Shown: in pieces, positions 8,429-17,081 of the stretch
How positions within the stretch are numbered: position 1 is the first letter of the stretch
Layout: every line of letters starts with the position of its first letter
Assembly (NCBI GenBank): GCA_024636835.1
Contig: JAGXGH010000081.1
Span: forward strand, 1 to 52,983
DNA from: Verrucomicrobiales bacterium
GTDB taxonomy: Bacteria; Verrucomicrobiota; Verrucomicrobiia; Verrucomicrobiales; SLCJ01
Direction of reading: 5' to 3'
DNA length: 52,983 nucleotides
Position numbers and translations under genes: made by a program
Notes under the pieces: generated by a model
What the model was told of the DNA's origin: nothing
The model's input: the letters and a program-made list of their open reading frames with translations, nothing else
Databases searched by the model: none

Positions 8429-8892
8429 CTACGTCGGCATCATCGTGCTCAATCTCGACAAATGGCTCAAAGCGGTTCTTTTTTGGCTTTGGACGAAGCC
8501 TATCAGAGCCAACCAAAGCATGATAAGAGAGTGGAACGAGCCGATGAATCCTCGGTCATTCTTAAACATGTTGCTTTTGACCTTCACTCAGAGATCGACA
8601 AAAATCCAAAAAAATGGATTAGCCGCTTGAGAGACTTTTTCAGGAAGCCCTACTTAGGTTTCGATCTAAGAAACGCATCATGCCCTTCTGGACTCGTATA
8701 ACTCCTCCGGCTGATCAAACCCTTGAAAAAATCTCAAATCACTACCCTTGACTGTTCCACACGATGTGGAAATAGAATAATTAAGGGTTTCGTGAAGACA
8801 TGGGGTTCTATCGATCAAAGTCAGATTCCTTGGAATGTATAGCAAGGATGTTCAAAAGCGTTCTAAGGAACTGGCAAAACATACTCAAAAAA
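8429..8892. promoter_or_regulatory. Divergent intergenic region; probable promoter/operator of the sensor-sigma operon
   Basis: About 460 bp with no convincing gene. Upstream of the CnrYXH-like operon there is a perfect inverted repeat with arms TTCCACA (8755-8761) and TGTGGAA (8765-8771), followed by an AT-rich stretch. It is a candidate operator or promoter element, perhaps used by the operon's own ECF sigma factor. This is inferred from position and symmetry only. Confidence 0.4.
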
Positions 8893-9189
8893 ATGAATGA
8901 CAACGAATTGAACGATCTATTGCGGGCAGCGGATCCTGCCCCACGTGAAACCCCAGAATTCCGCAGGTCTGTCTGGAGACGGATTGAACGTGAGGTGCAG
9001 CCGTCGTTTTTCGACCGCATCAACTATCTGATAAAGACAATCGCCCACCCCATGCCGGCCGCAGTGAGCATCTCCGCCATGGTCGCCTTTGGTATGTGGT
9101 TAGGCGCAGCAAGCGCCCCAAAAACAGATGACGCGATGGCTACTTATGCAGAATCTGTCAGCCCGTTTCTACAACACGAAAGAGAATGA
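8893..9189 (+). CDS. Putative CnrY/anti-sigma-like single-pass membrane protein
   Basis: A 98-residue protein. The cytoplasmic N-terminus (M-N-D-N-E-L-N-D-L-L-R-A-A-D-P) is followed by R-R-S-V-W-R-R-I-E-R-E, then one membrane helix near 52-75 and a short outer tail. Single-pass small proteins before a CnrX-like sensor and an ECF sigma factor are anti-sigma factors in the CnrYXH/NccYXH systems. This layout is the same: the stop overlaps the next gene's ATG (ATGA at 9186). I chose the ATG at 8893 over the longer frame at 8800 because it gives a normal anti-sigma N-terminus. Assignment rests mainly on gene order. Confidence 0.65.
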   Translation: MNDNELNDLLRAADPAPRETPEFRRSVWRRIEREVQPSFFDRINYLIKTIAHPMPAAVSISAMVAFGMWLGAASAPKTDDAMATYAESVSPFLQHERE

Positions 9190-9662
9190 AAAAGGGCGCT
9201 CTCATTCTTCTGATCGCCATTCTGTCGGGCGCGTGTGCGTTCATGCTTGTGCGTACAAGCATCAGCCATGCCAAAAGCGGGTCGCTCCTCGATACAATGC
9301 CGGAACTCAGTTGGGTGAAATCCGAGTTTGAACTCAGCGATGACCAATTCGAGAAAGTGCAACAACTCCATGAGGCTTATCGTCCTGAATGCGTCGCCAT
9401 GTGTGAACGGATTTGGAAGGCACACGAGCGTCTAGACAAAGCAGCACGGGGCGGTAAGGAACTCACACCGGAACTAAGCGCAGCAATTAATGATCACGCT
9501 CAGGTTCACGCCGAGTGTCAGCAAAAAATGATGCACCACCTTTATCAAACGGCGGCCGTGATGAATGAGGATCAGGCGAAACGCTATCTAGACGAAATGC
9601 TACCCTACGCTCTTGACTTCAGTCACAGCGAACCGGAGGACGTCCACGTTCAAAAAAAGTGA
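9186..9662 (+). CDS. CnrX-like periplasmic metal sensor (metal-resistance fold)
   Basis: A 158-residue protein with an N-terminal signal anchor (about 4-24) and an all-helical periplasmic domain. It carries H-E-A-Y-R-P-E-C-V-A-M-C-E-R near 63-76 and H-A-Q-V-H-A-E-C-Q-Q-K-M-M-H-H near 108-122, with Met, His and Cys placed as potential ligands. This matches the CnrX/NccX and Spy/CpxP-like metal-resistance family, in which metal binding relieves sigma inhibition. It overlaps both neighbours (ATGA upstream, GTGA downstream), so the three genes form one coupled operon. Confidence 0.8.
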   Translation: MKKGALILLIAILSGACAFMLVRTSISHAKSGSLLDTMPELSWVKSEFELSDDQFEKVQQLHEAYRPECVAMCERIWKAHERLDKAARGGKELTPELSAAINDHAQVHAECQQKMMHHLYQTAAVMNEDQAKRYLDEMLPYALDFSHSEPEDVHVQKK

Positions 9663-10240
9663 CCCAATTTCCTGTCCTTGAGAATACAGATTCCGAGTTA
9701 ATGCTTCGCCTGGCTGACGGCGACGACTTGGCTCTGAATCATTTAATGGATCGCTGGGAACGACGTCTCACGTCATTCCTGCTGAGGATGACAGGCGAGC
9801 ACGACACCGCAGTCGATCTTGCCCAGGAGACATTCGTCCGACTCTACAAGGCACGGTCTAGATATAGTCCATCTGCAAAATTTAGCACCTACATCTTCTC
9901 GATTGCCGCGAACCTCGCGAGAAACCATTTCCGCTGGAAATCACGTCATCCTACCGTCTCTCTCGACGCGGAGAATAGTGATGGAATTCCATTGGTCGGA
10001 GAAGCGCGTGACACCACCCACACGCCAGCAGCCGCTATGGAGATGAGCGAGAAGTATCGCGAAGTCTTTACCGCCTTGCAAAGTCTGCCCCATGATCTGA
10101 AAGAGGCGCTGAGTCTATTCGTTTACGATGAACTGAGCTACACAGAGATTGCAAAACTCGCCGGTTGCTCCGTGAAAGCGGTGGAGACTAGGATCTATCG
10201 CGCGAGACATCTGTTGAAGGAGACGCTCCAAAAAAACTAG
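9659..10240 (+). CDS. ECF sigma factor (CnrH-like)
   Basis: A 193-residue sigma-70-family ECF factor. Region 2 has D-L-A-Q-E-T-F-V-R-L-Y near 54-64 and Y-I-F-S-I-A-A-N-L-A-R-N-H-F-R near 79-93. Region 4 has L-S-Y-T-E-I-A-K-L-A-G-C-S-V-K-A-V-E-T-R-I-Y-R-A near 159-182. The start is GTG at 9659, overlapping the sensor gene stop. With the upstream sensor and anti-sigma candidate it forms a metal-responsive transcription switch, probably for itself and for the divergent copper genes at 1-8428. Targets are inferred from adjacency. Confidence 0.88.
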   Translation: MTQFPVLENTDSELMLRLADGDDLALNHLMDRWERRLTSFLLRMTGEHDTAVDLAQETFVRLYKARSRYSPSAKFSTYIFSIAANLARNHFRWKSRHPTVSLDAENSDGIPLVGEARDTTHTPAAAMEMSEKYREVFTALQSLPHDLKEALSLFVYDELSYTEIAKLAGCSVKAVETRIYRARHLLKETLQKN

Positions 10241-10452
10241 CAATCAGGACACCCCAACCGCTAGATTTCAAAGATGTGACGTGCATGAGCTTGATGGCCT
10301 TGTGTCATTTTTCCGTGATCCTGATCGCCACCGCAAAGGCGACAGGATAATAACGACTATTCCAACCCCTTGAACATACCTCACTGTGGTTGTTCAATAA
10401 CACCAAAGCATTTCTGAGTCAGGCTGCGTAAAATCGAGCCCGGAAAACGCGA

Positions 10453-10480
10453 CCTTGAGAAAATGAAATATTTCTCAAGG
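10453..10480. promoter_or_regulatory. Perfect 10-bp inverted repeat
   Basis: Arms CCTTGAGAAA (10453-10462) and TTTCTCAAGG (10471-10480) are separated by 8 bases. It lies in the 340-bp gap between the ECF sigma gene (end 10240) and the exported CxxC protein gene (start 10583). It could be an operator or a weak terminator, since no T-run follows. The rest of the gap shows no gene. Confidence 0.45.
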
Positions 10481-10582
10481 GAAAAACCTAGTTGTGGAGT
10501 TCTACCTACCGAACCCGCTTCATTACTAACCGGACAAACCGACTAGATCACAGAAGTGGGCAATGTTAACCAATTAGATAAA

Positions 10583-10993
10583 ATGAAGAATACACTTAAA
10601 ACACTAACTACAATAATCCTCGCCTTCGGTCTTGTGACTCCCGCACTAGCTCAACGCGCGAATATCGGGCGCTTCACAAAGGGATCTTTCAAAGCGGCGA
10701 CGAGCCAACAGGAAATCCAAACACTAAAGAAAGGCGATCAATACGCAAAAGTTTGCATGAAGTGCAAGTCGATCACCATCAAGGAAGTCACCGACGCCAA
10801 GGAAGTTGAAAAACTTTGCCACGACGGAGGAACCGTCCACTGCGACTCCTGCGAGGAACAAATCACCATCAAAAGAACCAAATTAAACCCTACAGGCAAA
10901 GGCAATCCAGTAAAGTCTAAGAAAAGCTCGGTCACCTACGTAAATGCAGACGGTGAAGAGTGCATGTTTATCGTGCCGATCAAGAGTGAATAA
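10583..10993 (+). CDS. Exported protein with two CxxC motifs
   Basis: A 136-residue protein with a clear signal peptide (M-K-N-T-L-K-T-L then a hydrophobic core, cleavage near A-L-A-Q). The mature part has C-M-K-C (about 58-61), a lone Cys near 79 and C-D-S-C (about 87-90), which could form a zinc or copper site or disulfides. It is otherwise Lys-rich and ends in a beta-like segment. I do not recognise a family. I chose the ATG at 10583 over 10556 because it begins the signal peptide. Its location after the metal-sensor operon hints at metal binding. Confidence 0.65.
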   Translation: MKNTLKTLTTIILAFGLVTPALAQRANIGRFTKGSFKAATSQQEIQTLKKGDQYAKVCMKCKSITIKEVTDAKEVEKLCHDGGTVHCDSCEEQITIKRTKLNPTGKGNPVKSKKSSVTYVNADGEECMFIVPIKSE

Positions 10994-11229
10994 TTTGTAG
11001 TCAAGGGACTACCTTTGAATACTGCGCATTAGCTTCTATACAGTGACCGCATTCGCCTAACGCATAGTGACATTTTGTTGGGCGGGTTGATTTAGAGGCT
11101 AATTGCCAGTTGATCAAGCAAAATGTTAATCAAAAAAAACGTCAGTCAATACATTTAAACATATTAAGGGCATTGAAACTGCCTCTGAATGCATGTCTTG
11201 ACTGATATTTTCCTTTTTCCTGAATCGTA

Positions 11230-12804
11230 TCACCACAGCTTGCGATCCAAGGAGCGGAGCTGAATGGCTTCCAACACGTGTGCAGACTGGATATTCTCCG
11301 ACTGTGAGAGGTCGGCAATCGTCCGCGCGACTTTCAGAATGCGGTCATGCGCTCGTGCTGAAAAGTTCAGTTGGGTCATCGCATGTTCCAAGAACGACCG
11401 TCCTTCGTTGTCGAGCGCGCAATATTTGCCTATCATCCGTGGGCCAAGATACGCATTGGTATGGGCGATTTGAAGTTTTTCATCGCGCTTGGTAGCCTCG
11501 GACTGAAAGCGCTCGCGTTGTATATCGCGTGCTGCATTAACGCGCGACTGAATCACTGCGGACGACTCCCCTTTCGCCGTGCTCGACAACTCGCGGTAGT
11601 CGACCAAAGGCACGTCGATATGTAGGTCAATACGATCGAGCAATGGACCAGAAATCCGTTGGCGGTAGTTTTCTATCTGTCTTGGCGAGCACCGGCACTC
11701 TCTTTTAGGATCCCCAAAATAACCGCATGGGCATGGGTTCATTGCTGCCACCAACATGAACTGTGCGGGATAGGTCAGCGATGCCGCCGCACGACTGATT
11801 GTCACCTTACCGTCTTCCAGCGGTTGGCGCATCACTTCGAGCGTGCTTCGCCGAAATTCAGGCAACTCATCGAGAAACAACACACCATGATGCGCGAGCG
11901 ACACCTCACCGGGTTTGGGGTTGCTCGTCCCGCCCAACATTCCGGCTTCGGAGATGGTGTGATGCGGAGCGCGAAATGGGCGCGTCGCCAACATGCCAGC
12001 ACGCGAATCAAGTAGACCCGTGATCGAATGAATCTTCGTCGTCTCAATCGCCTGCTCTTCGGTCAGGCTTGGCATGATGGTTGGTAAGCGCTTCGCCAAC
12101 ATCGACTTTCCTGTGCCCGGAGGACCAACCATGATTAAGTTATGCGAACCCGCACAGGCAATCTCTAATGCGCGCTTCACGCTGTGTTGTCCCTTCACCT
12201 CATCGAAGTCGACAGTATACTTTGCGTGTTTAGAAAACAACGCAGCACGGTCTAGTTGATGCGGATGAATTTCCAACTCACCAGCGAAGAAACCATGAGC
12301 CTCACGCAAGGTCGCTACGGGGATCACATCCACACCCGACACCACAGCAGCCTCCTGCGCGTTCGCTTTCGGAACCATTAACCAGCGAATCCCACGCTTG
12401 CGAGCTTCGAGCGCAATAGGCAACACACCACGCACCGGACGCACCGCACCATTCAGCGCCAGCTCGCCGACGACGACCGCTTGCAGTAAACACTCGCGCA
12501 CGGCTTTCGCCGCTTTCGAATCGCCACCCGCAGCGCCAATCATACCCAAAGCAATCGGCAGGTCGAACGACGGCCCTTCCTTACGAATATCGGCCGGAGC
12601 CAAGTTTACTGTGGTATGGCCCCCTGGCTCGCGAAACCCACTGGTCGAAAGTGCCGCAGCGACGCGTTCCGCACTCTCCTTCACGGCGGTATCAGGAAGG
12701 CCGACGACAACAGTCTTCGGGTTGCCCGCCTTCGCGTGCACCTCAATGGTGACCGGCAAGGCATCGACACCATGCACCGCCGCAGAATGGACTTGAGCTA
12801 ACAT
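11230..12804 (-). CDS. comM: YifB/ComM family Mg-chelatase-like AAA+ ATPase
   Basis: A 524-residue protein with the typical YifB N-terminal domain ([14 protein letters not shown]), a Walker A G-P-P-G-T-G-K-S near 227-234, Walker [10 protein letters not shown], and the Mg_chelatase C-terminal region with N-P-C-P-C-G-Y and Cys pairs. ComM is a branch-migration helicase that helps integrate DNA during natural transformation. I placed the start at 12804, which gives the standard N-terminus; a frame 10 codons longer opens at 12834. A heptamer tandem repeat lies just upstream. Confidence 0.93.
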   Translation of the reverse strand: MLAQVHSAAVHGVDALPVTIEVHAKAGNPKTVVVGLPDTAVKESAERVAAALSTSGFREPGGHTTVNLAPADIRKEGPSFDLPIALGMIGAAGGDSKAAKAVRECLLQAVVVGELALNGAVRPVRGVLPIALEARKRGIRWLMVPKANAQEAAVVSGVDVIPVATLREAHGFFAGELEIHPHQLDRAALFSKHAKYTVDFDEVKGQHSVKRALEIACAGSHNLIMVGPPGTGKSMLAKRLPTIMPSLTEEQAIETTKIHSITGLLDSRAGMLATRPFRAPHHTISEAGMLGGTSNPKPGEVSLAHHGVLFLDELPEFRRSTLEVMRQPLEDGKVTISRAAASLTYPAQFMLVAAMNPCPCGYFGDPKRECRCSPRQIENYRQRISGPLLDRIDLHIDVPLVDYRELSSTAKGESSAVIQSRVNAARDIQRERFQSEATKRDEKLQIAHTNAYLGPRMIGKYCALDNEGRSFLEHAMTQLNFSARAHDRILKVARTIADLSQSENIQSAHVLEAIQLRSLDRKLW

Positions 12805-12850
12805 GCTGTATTTATGAACACTGACGTCATCCATCGCAAGAGAGAAGTTT

Positions 12851-12885
12851 GGTTATTGGTTATTGGTTATTGGTTATTGGTTATT
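12851..12885. repeat. Heptanucleotide tandem repeat, five perfect copies of GGTTATT
   Basis: Five uninterrupted copies of GGTTATT run from 12851 to 12885, followed by the short direct repeat CGAGATTCGAGA. It lies 46 bp upstream of the chosen comM start (12804). Such repeats vary in copy number by slipped-strand mispairing. Here that would change promoter spacing or the leader rather than the reading frame. Confidence 0.85.
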
Positions 12886-13606
12886 CGAGATTCGAGAATG
12901 GCTTGGCGGCAGGATGCCACCGCCACGGGGGGCTTGCGCCTATTGTTAGCTGACTCCTAGAGATTGGATGGCGCAAGTGCGGGCTGTGCCCGGGGTGATG
13001 TTGTTGGCCGACACGTCCAACCTACAGTTGATAGCACTCACCTCCGCGCCTCAGCGTCTCTGCGCGAGAACCTCTTTAGTTCCCATATTCGCATAATTCG
13101 AATCATTGGCGTTCCAAAGGACTTAAAAGCGGAGGCGCGAAGAAAAAACCATCAAAAACGCTAATTATTCAAATTAATCGAATTCCTAGCAAAGGCTCAA
13201 ACCACACAATCTTGAATCATAAAAATTCGCATCATTCGCTAAAGCCGCGTTCAACCAAGCCTCCCATTTTTGCTCTATTTTTATGCCTTTTTGCGGCTGG
13301 ATATTGGGCATTAGGCATTAGTTTCCAGCAGGTGCGCCCTTCTGATGATCTTCCAACTCTTCCGACTAATGTCTGCGCATACCAAGCTTCATGCTCCTCA
13401 TGCTCTTCATGGTAAACCTGCCTCCCATTCATTTTTTTGCGCATCTTGTGCCTTTTTGCGGCAAAAATTCAGGCACTGGGCTCTCTAAGTAGGAGGTAGA
13501 AAGTATAGGGTATAAAGGGAATGCAGAGCGGCATTTCGCTCCCTGATTGACCCTACCAAAACCTACTTCAATCCTCTAAATCCTGTAAATCCTGTCTCAA
13601 AACCTC
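12886..13606. other. Long intergenic region with short repeats, no gene seen
   Basis: About 720 bp between convergently read text and hrpB. It contains a REP-like unit at 13006-13026, two copies of CCTTTTTGCGGC (near 13286 and 13451), a CTCATGCTCTTCATG-like repeat near 13390, and near-tandem AAATCCTGTAAATCCTGT-like sequence at about 13577-13597. Open frames here have atypical composition and no recognisable domain. The region looks like accumulated intergenic repeats. Confidence 0.5.
13006..13026. repeat. REP-like dispersed 21-mer, copy 1
   Basis: The 21-mer GGCCGACACGTCCAACCTACA resembles 19419-19439 (17 of 21 identical) and the reverse complement of 19468-19488. The three form a small family of intergenic palindromic-type repeats. 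Confidence 0.6.
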
Positions 13607-16306
13607 TCACCTCCATTCGTGTTTCGGGTAGCGGCCTTTGAGGTCTTTCTTCACTGCCTCGTAACTTGTTTTCCAGAAACTCCCAAGGTCGCCAGTCGTT
13701 TGGACGGGGCGCTGGCTGGGCGCGAGGATGTGCACGGTCACTGGCACTCGTCCGTCACCGAGGGTTGGGTGTTTATTCACATCATAAAGTCGTTGCAACT
13801 GCATGGAAATCTCGGGCACACCTTCCGGGGTGTAGCGCACCTTTGCGTCGCGTCCGTTTTCCAGCGTAATACTATCCGGGGCGTAGTAGTCGAGGGCTTG
13901 ACGTTGTGCCGCTGAAAGCCATCCTCTCAGCGGCGACCAAACATCCTTGTCTTTGATGTCTCGCTGACTGAATCCACCTTCGCAGATCTCGGCAAAAATC
14001 ATCAACTTCGCTTCATCATCGATGGGTGCGATTTCGAGTTGCGGCATGTGAGTGGCGACGCATAACACACGAGCGATCCATTGCTCGACCTTGTCATTCC
14101 AGTTCTTCAACACCATCTCACCACTAGCGACCTTGGTGGCAAGAATCTGAGCGGCAGTCGCCTTGTCGGCACCATCGCGCGACGTGGCATCGAGCACTAA
14201 ATCACCGAAGCGGGATTCGGAAAACCGCATCACCCGTTTGTTGCGTTCGTCAAAACGATCGATCACTTCTTCGCATAATCGGTCAGGCCACACAGCGCGC
14301 AAGTCGTCGATGCTGATCGCGGTGACTTGACCAAGCACCACGGTCACATCGCGTCCATCGATCTCGATCATCTCGCCGGCCAGCACGAGGTCAGCTGAGC
14401 GTGCGACACTTCCTTCTTGGATCTTACCAGATCGTCCATCCGCTAATGAGCAAGACAGTGTGCCCTTACTTTTGCGAGCGCCGACATGATCTGGAAATGC
14501 GGCGAGCAGAGCGCGGCGGGTAGTTGGCCAAAGATCCGCGCCACCGATTCCCGACGAGGCCGAGCGCTCATAAAACGCGCCCTCCGCGATGCGTGAGATT
14601 TGCTTCATCAAAGTGTGCGCCTCGCGTGCTGCCCCTGCGTGAACGCCGTGATCGCGACACCATCCGAGATCGAAACGATGCGCCGCCGCGCCTTCAAACG
14701 CGCGCAGTAGCGGTTGCCAATCGGAATCGTCATCGGCATGGACGAATGCCGCCCCACCCTTTTTCTCCGTCCACAACGACCGCCCTTCGGCGAGAGCGAC
14801 GATTGCCGCGCCTTCACCATCAAATCCACCATCCGCCATGGCGATGAGGAAACGCGCCCAGCGCGGGTGGATCGGAAACACTGCCATCGTTCTGCCAAGA
14901 TCCGTGATCTTGATGACGGGCAAGGATGACTCTGAATGAAGTGGATTTTCGGGAGATGGAGAGGACCGCGCGCACCGCTCAAACGGGCGGGACGCCCGCG
15001 CTCCTTGAGGGGATTGCGACGAGGTCGCTGATAATCCAGTGCCATTCATGACGGGCAAAGATTCACCAAGCGTCAGTTCGACCGCTCCAAGATCCTCCAA
15101 CGTTTTTGCCGCAGTGGTGGCACGCTCGCTATTGGGCGTCTCGATCCAATCCACTCCAGCCAGATCGCCATAGCCAGAGGCGGCGAGTTGGAGAAACGCC
15201 CCGCAAAGGTCGAGTCGATTAATTTCCGGGGCAAGTTGCGAGGGTCGTGTCGCGTGATGATTAGCCGTCCATAAGCGCATACACCTGCCAGGTGCAACGC
15301 GTCCTGCACGTCCCGCACGCTGATCCGCCGATGCGCGCGAGATGGCTTTCACCATCAATGTGTTCAAACCACGACGTGCATCGTAATCGGCGATTCTTGC
15401 CAGTCCGGAATCGATCACGATACGAATGCCCGGAATTGTTAGTGAGGTTTCGGCGACGTTGGTGGACACCACGATTTTTCGTTCATTCGATGGATCCACC
15501 ACGGCGTCCTGCGCCTCCGGCGTCATCTCACCGAAAAGTGGCAACACACGAAAACCCTTCGCCCATTTTGAGGCGCGGATGGCATCCACCGTTTTTTGAA
15601 TCTCAAACCGTCCGGGCATAAACACCAGAGCATCGCCTTCCGATTTCCTGGCGACGATCTCCGCCTCGAGCGCACTCACAGCGCGATCCCAAATTCGTTC
15701 CGTTGCTTTGGGTTCGCGTCGCACGTGCTCGATCTCAACGGGGAATGTCCGTCCCTCGGATTTTAGCCAATTTTCCGCGGGGCACCAATCGTTCAAGGGC
15801 ACGCCATCGAGCGTTGCCGACATCACCCAAAGCTGGAGGTCAGGTCGCTTGGTCGTCTGTAATTTAGAAAGCAGTGCGATGCCAAGGTCGGCATCGTGAT
15901 GGCGTTCGTGAAACTCATCGAACACCACTGCTGATACTCCAGCCAAGCCAGACGACGACATCAATCGGCGAAGAAGAATCCCTTCAGTGATGAACCAAAT
16001 TCGTGTGTTTTTCCCACCACGCCTGTCGAAACGCACCTGATAACCCACATCGTCGCTGCCGCGCTCATGTGCCACCCGCCGAGCCAACAAGCGCGCTGCC
16101 ATCCGGCGGGGTTGGAGCACGAGGATATCTCCATCAAGCACACCACTATCGAGCAAAAACGACGCAACACGAGTGGATTTTCCCGAGCCCGTCGGGGCTT
16201 CGATCACTGCGCGCGCGGGCACCTCTCCTCTCGCCATTTTTTGACATAATGAGGAGATTTCTGATTCCAGAAGGTCGATGGGGAGTTGCAAGCGCGAGGG
16301 TGACAT
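13607..16306 (-). CDS. hrpB: ATP-dependent RNA helicase HrpB with in-frame repeat insertion
   Basis: An 899-residue DExH helicase. It has Walker A G-S-G-K-S-T at 40-45, the D-E-F-H box at 130-133, S-A-T near 172, and the helicase C-terminal motif D-Q-R-A-G-R-A-G-R near 330-338, followed by the HrpB C-terminal domain. Typical HrpB is about 820-850 residues. The excess is explained by an insertion at about residues 415-460 (DNA 14913-15062), a Ser/Pro/Arg-rich stretch flanked by two copies of a 15-bp direct repeat. HrpB is a DEAH helicase of uncertain cellular target. No obvious operon partner is present. Confidence 0.93.
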   Translation of the reverse strand: MSPSRLQLPIDLLESEISSLCQKMARGEVPARAVIEAPTGSGKSTRVASFLLDSGVLDGDILVLQPRRMAARLLARRVAHERGSDDVGYQVRFDRRGGKNTRIWFITEGILLRRLMSSSGLAGVSAVVFDEFHERHHDADLGIALLSKLQTTKRPDLQLWVMSATLDGVPLNDWCPAENWLKSEGRTFPVEIEHVRREPKATERIWDRAVSALEAEIVARKSEGDALVFMPGRFEIQKTVDAIRASKWAKGFRVLPLFGEMTPEAQDAVVDPSNERKIVVSTNVAETSLTIPGIRIVIDSGLARIADYDARRGLNTLMVKAISRASADQRAGRAGRVAPGRCMRLWTANHHATRPSQLAPEINRLDLCGAFLQLAASGYGDLAGVDWIETPNSERATTAAKTLEDLGAVELTLGESLPVMNGTGLSATSSQSPQGARASRPFERCARSSPSPENPLHSESSLPVIKITDLGRTMAVFPIHPRWARFLIAMADGGFDGEGAAIVALAEGRSLWTEKKGGAAFVHADDDSDWQPLLRAFEGAAAHRFDLGWCRDHGVHAGAAREAHTLMKQISRIAEGAFYERSASSGIGGADLWPTTRRALLAAFPDHVGARKSKGTLSCSLADGRSGKIQEGSVARSADLVLAGEMIEIDGRDVTVVLGQVTAISIDDLRAVWPDRLCEEVIDRFDERNKRVMRFSESRFGDLVLDATSRDGADKATAAQILATKVASGEMVLKNWNDKVEQWIARVLCVATHMPQLEIAPIDDEAKLMIFAEICEGGFSQRDIKDKDVWSPLRGWLSAAQRQALDYYAPDSITLENGRDAKVRYTPEGVPEISMQLQRLYDVNKHPTLGDGRVPVTVHILAPSQRPVQTTGDLGSFWKTSYEAVKKDLKGRYPKHEWR
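14913..15062. repeat. Repeat insertion inside hrpB flanked by 15-bp direct repeats
   Basis: Near-identical 15-mers lie at 14913-14927 and 15048-15062 (ATGACGGGCAAGGAT and ATGACGGGCAAAGAT), 135 bases apart, which is exactly 45 codons. Between them is GC-rich palindromic text centred on 14984-14998 (GGGCGGGACGCCC core), of the type often dispersed between genes. The insertion keeps the hrpB frame and adds a Ser/Pro/Arg-rich loop. Confidence 0.65.
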
Positions 16307-16404
16307 AGTGTGATTTAGGCTCAGAGAATGCCCTACTTACCGGATATTCGGCAAATTACCGTTTCTAGTTGAAAGTTTTTGGATTCGGGGGACGTTTTGT
16401 ACTT

Positions 16405-16650
16405 ATGAATGATTTTTCCGTTATCGCATTCTTGGGGGGCCAAGAACTCTGGATCGTCTTTTTCCTGCTGCTGCTTCTTTTCGGTGCCAAAAAACTGCCT
16501 GAGCTAGCAAGAGGTATCGGCAAGAGCATGGGCGAGTTTAAGAAAGCGCGCGAGGATTTCGAACATGAAATCACCTCCGCAGAAGTCGAATCCAAAACCA
16601 AGGCAAGTCAACCCACCGAGAAAAAAACGGTCGAAAACGACGAAGCCTAA
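16405..16650 (+). CDS. tatA: Twin-arginine translocase subunit TatA/TatE
   Basis: An 81-residue protein with an N-terminal membrane helix (about 6-25), the F-G-A-K-K-L-P-E-L-A-R-G-I-G hinge and amphipathic helix (about 27-52), and an acidic, Lys-rich tail. These are diagnostic of TatA/E, which forms the pore of the Tat export pathway with TatC (and TatB). I chose the ATG at 16405, which gives M-N-D-F-S-V-I-A-F-L-G; an upstream TTG frame at 16369 lengthens the N-terminus unnaturally. tatC is not adjacent. A Rho-independent terminator follows. Confidence 0.93.
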   Translation: MNDFSVIAFLGGQELWIVFFLLLLLFGAKKLPELARGIGKSMGEFKKAREDFEHEITSAEVESKTKASQPTEKKTVENDEA

Positions 16651-16684
16651 CATCCGGTGAGTAATTTCAGCCAAAACTTTAACA

Positions 16685-16716
16685 ATGGGCGATCCTAGAG
16701 GGTCGCCCATTTTTTA
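16685..16716 (+). terminator. Rho-independent terminator after tatA
   Basis: Stem ATGGGCGA (16685-16692) pairs with TCGCCCAT (16703-16710) and is followed by a run of six T residues. It lies 35 bp after the tatA stop. Confidence 0.85.
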
Positions 16717-16756
16717 TTCTCCAAACTGATGGCTTTAGCGACGAAAAGGGCATACC

Positions 16757-16965
16757 GGTTTCCAAATAAAACATGCCCTTTCGCCACGCACAAGTGACTT
16801 ACGATCAACCATCTCACCTCTCGCTTGCATCAGTTCATTACCAAGATTTGGTATCATACCTGTTTCGTTTCCAATCAAAACAAGACTTTCGCCGCGCACA
16901 AATGGCTCACGATCAACCAGCTCACCTCCCGGTCGCGTCAGATCAATGCCAAGATTGGGTGTCAT
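16757..16965. repeat. Two tandem copies of a ~100-bp dispersed repeat
   Basis: Copies at about 16757-16855 and 16866-16965 share the ordered blocks GTTTCCAA, TTTCGCC, CGCACAA, ACGATCAACCA, CTCACCTC and CCAAGATT. A third, more diverged copy is at 24735-24833. The copies are separated by about 110 bp and fill most of the tatA-hppA gap. On the minus strand all three translate to similar peptides, with conserved G-E-L-V-D and L-V-R-G. That may reflect an ancestral coding origin or only DNA conservation. Confidence 0.7.
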
Positions 16966-17081
16966 TTCAAAATTGGCGCTTGAAATTTTCTCAACTCACA
17001 GGTTGCCAAACATCATTCTTTTCTATTAAAACCGCACCCTCTCCCCAGTTCCCAAACCCAAAAACACACCCGTAATAACCA

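Noticed and set aside
8294..8701. Plus-strand frames over the DUF2238-like gene and upstream region
   Set aside because: They overlap the minus-strand membrane-protein gene or use unlikely composition, and have no recognisable domain or coupled neighbours.
12964..13444. Several small plus/minus frames in the comM-hrpB gap
   Set aside because: Composition is that of repeats (Arg/Ser-rich, no domain), and the frames are broken by short direct repeats; treated as intergenic.
16735..16965. Minus-strand 76-residue ORF across the tandem repeat
   Set aside because: It is the translation of two copies of a dispersed DNA repeat; the third copy at 24735 is in a different gene context and there is no start signal.
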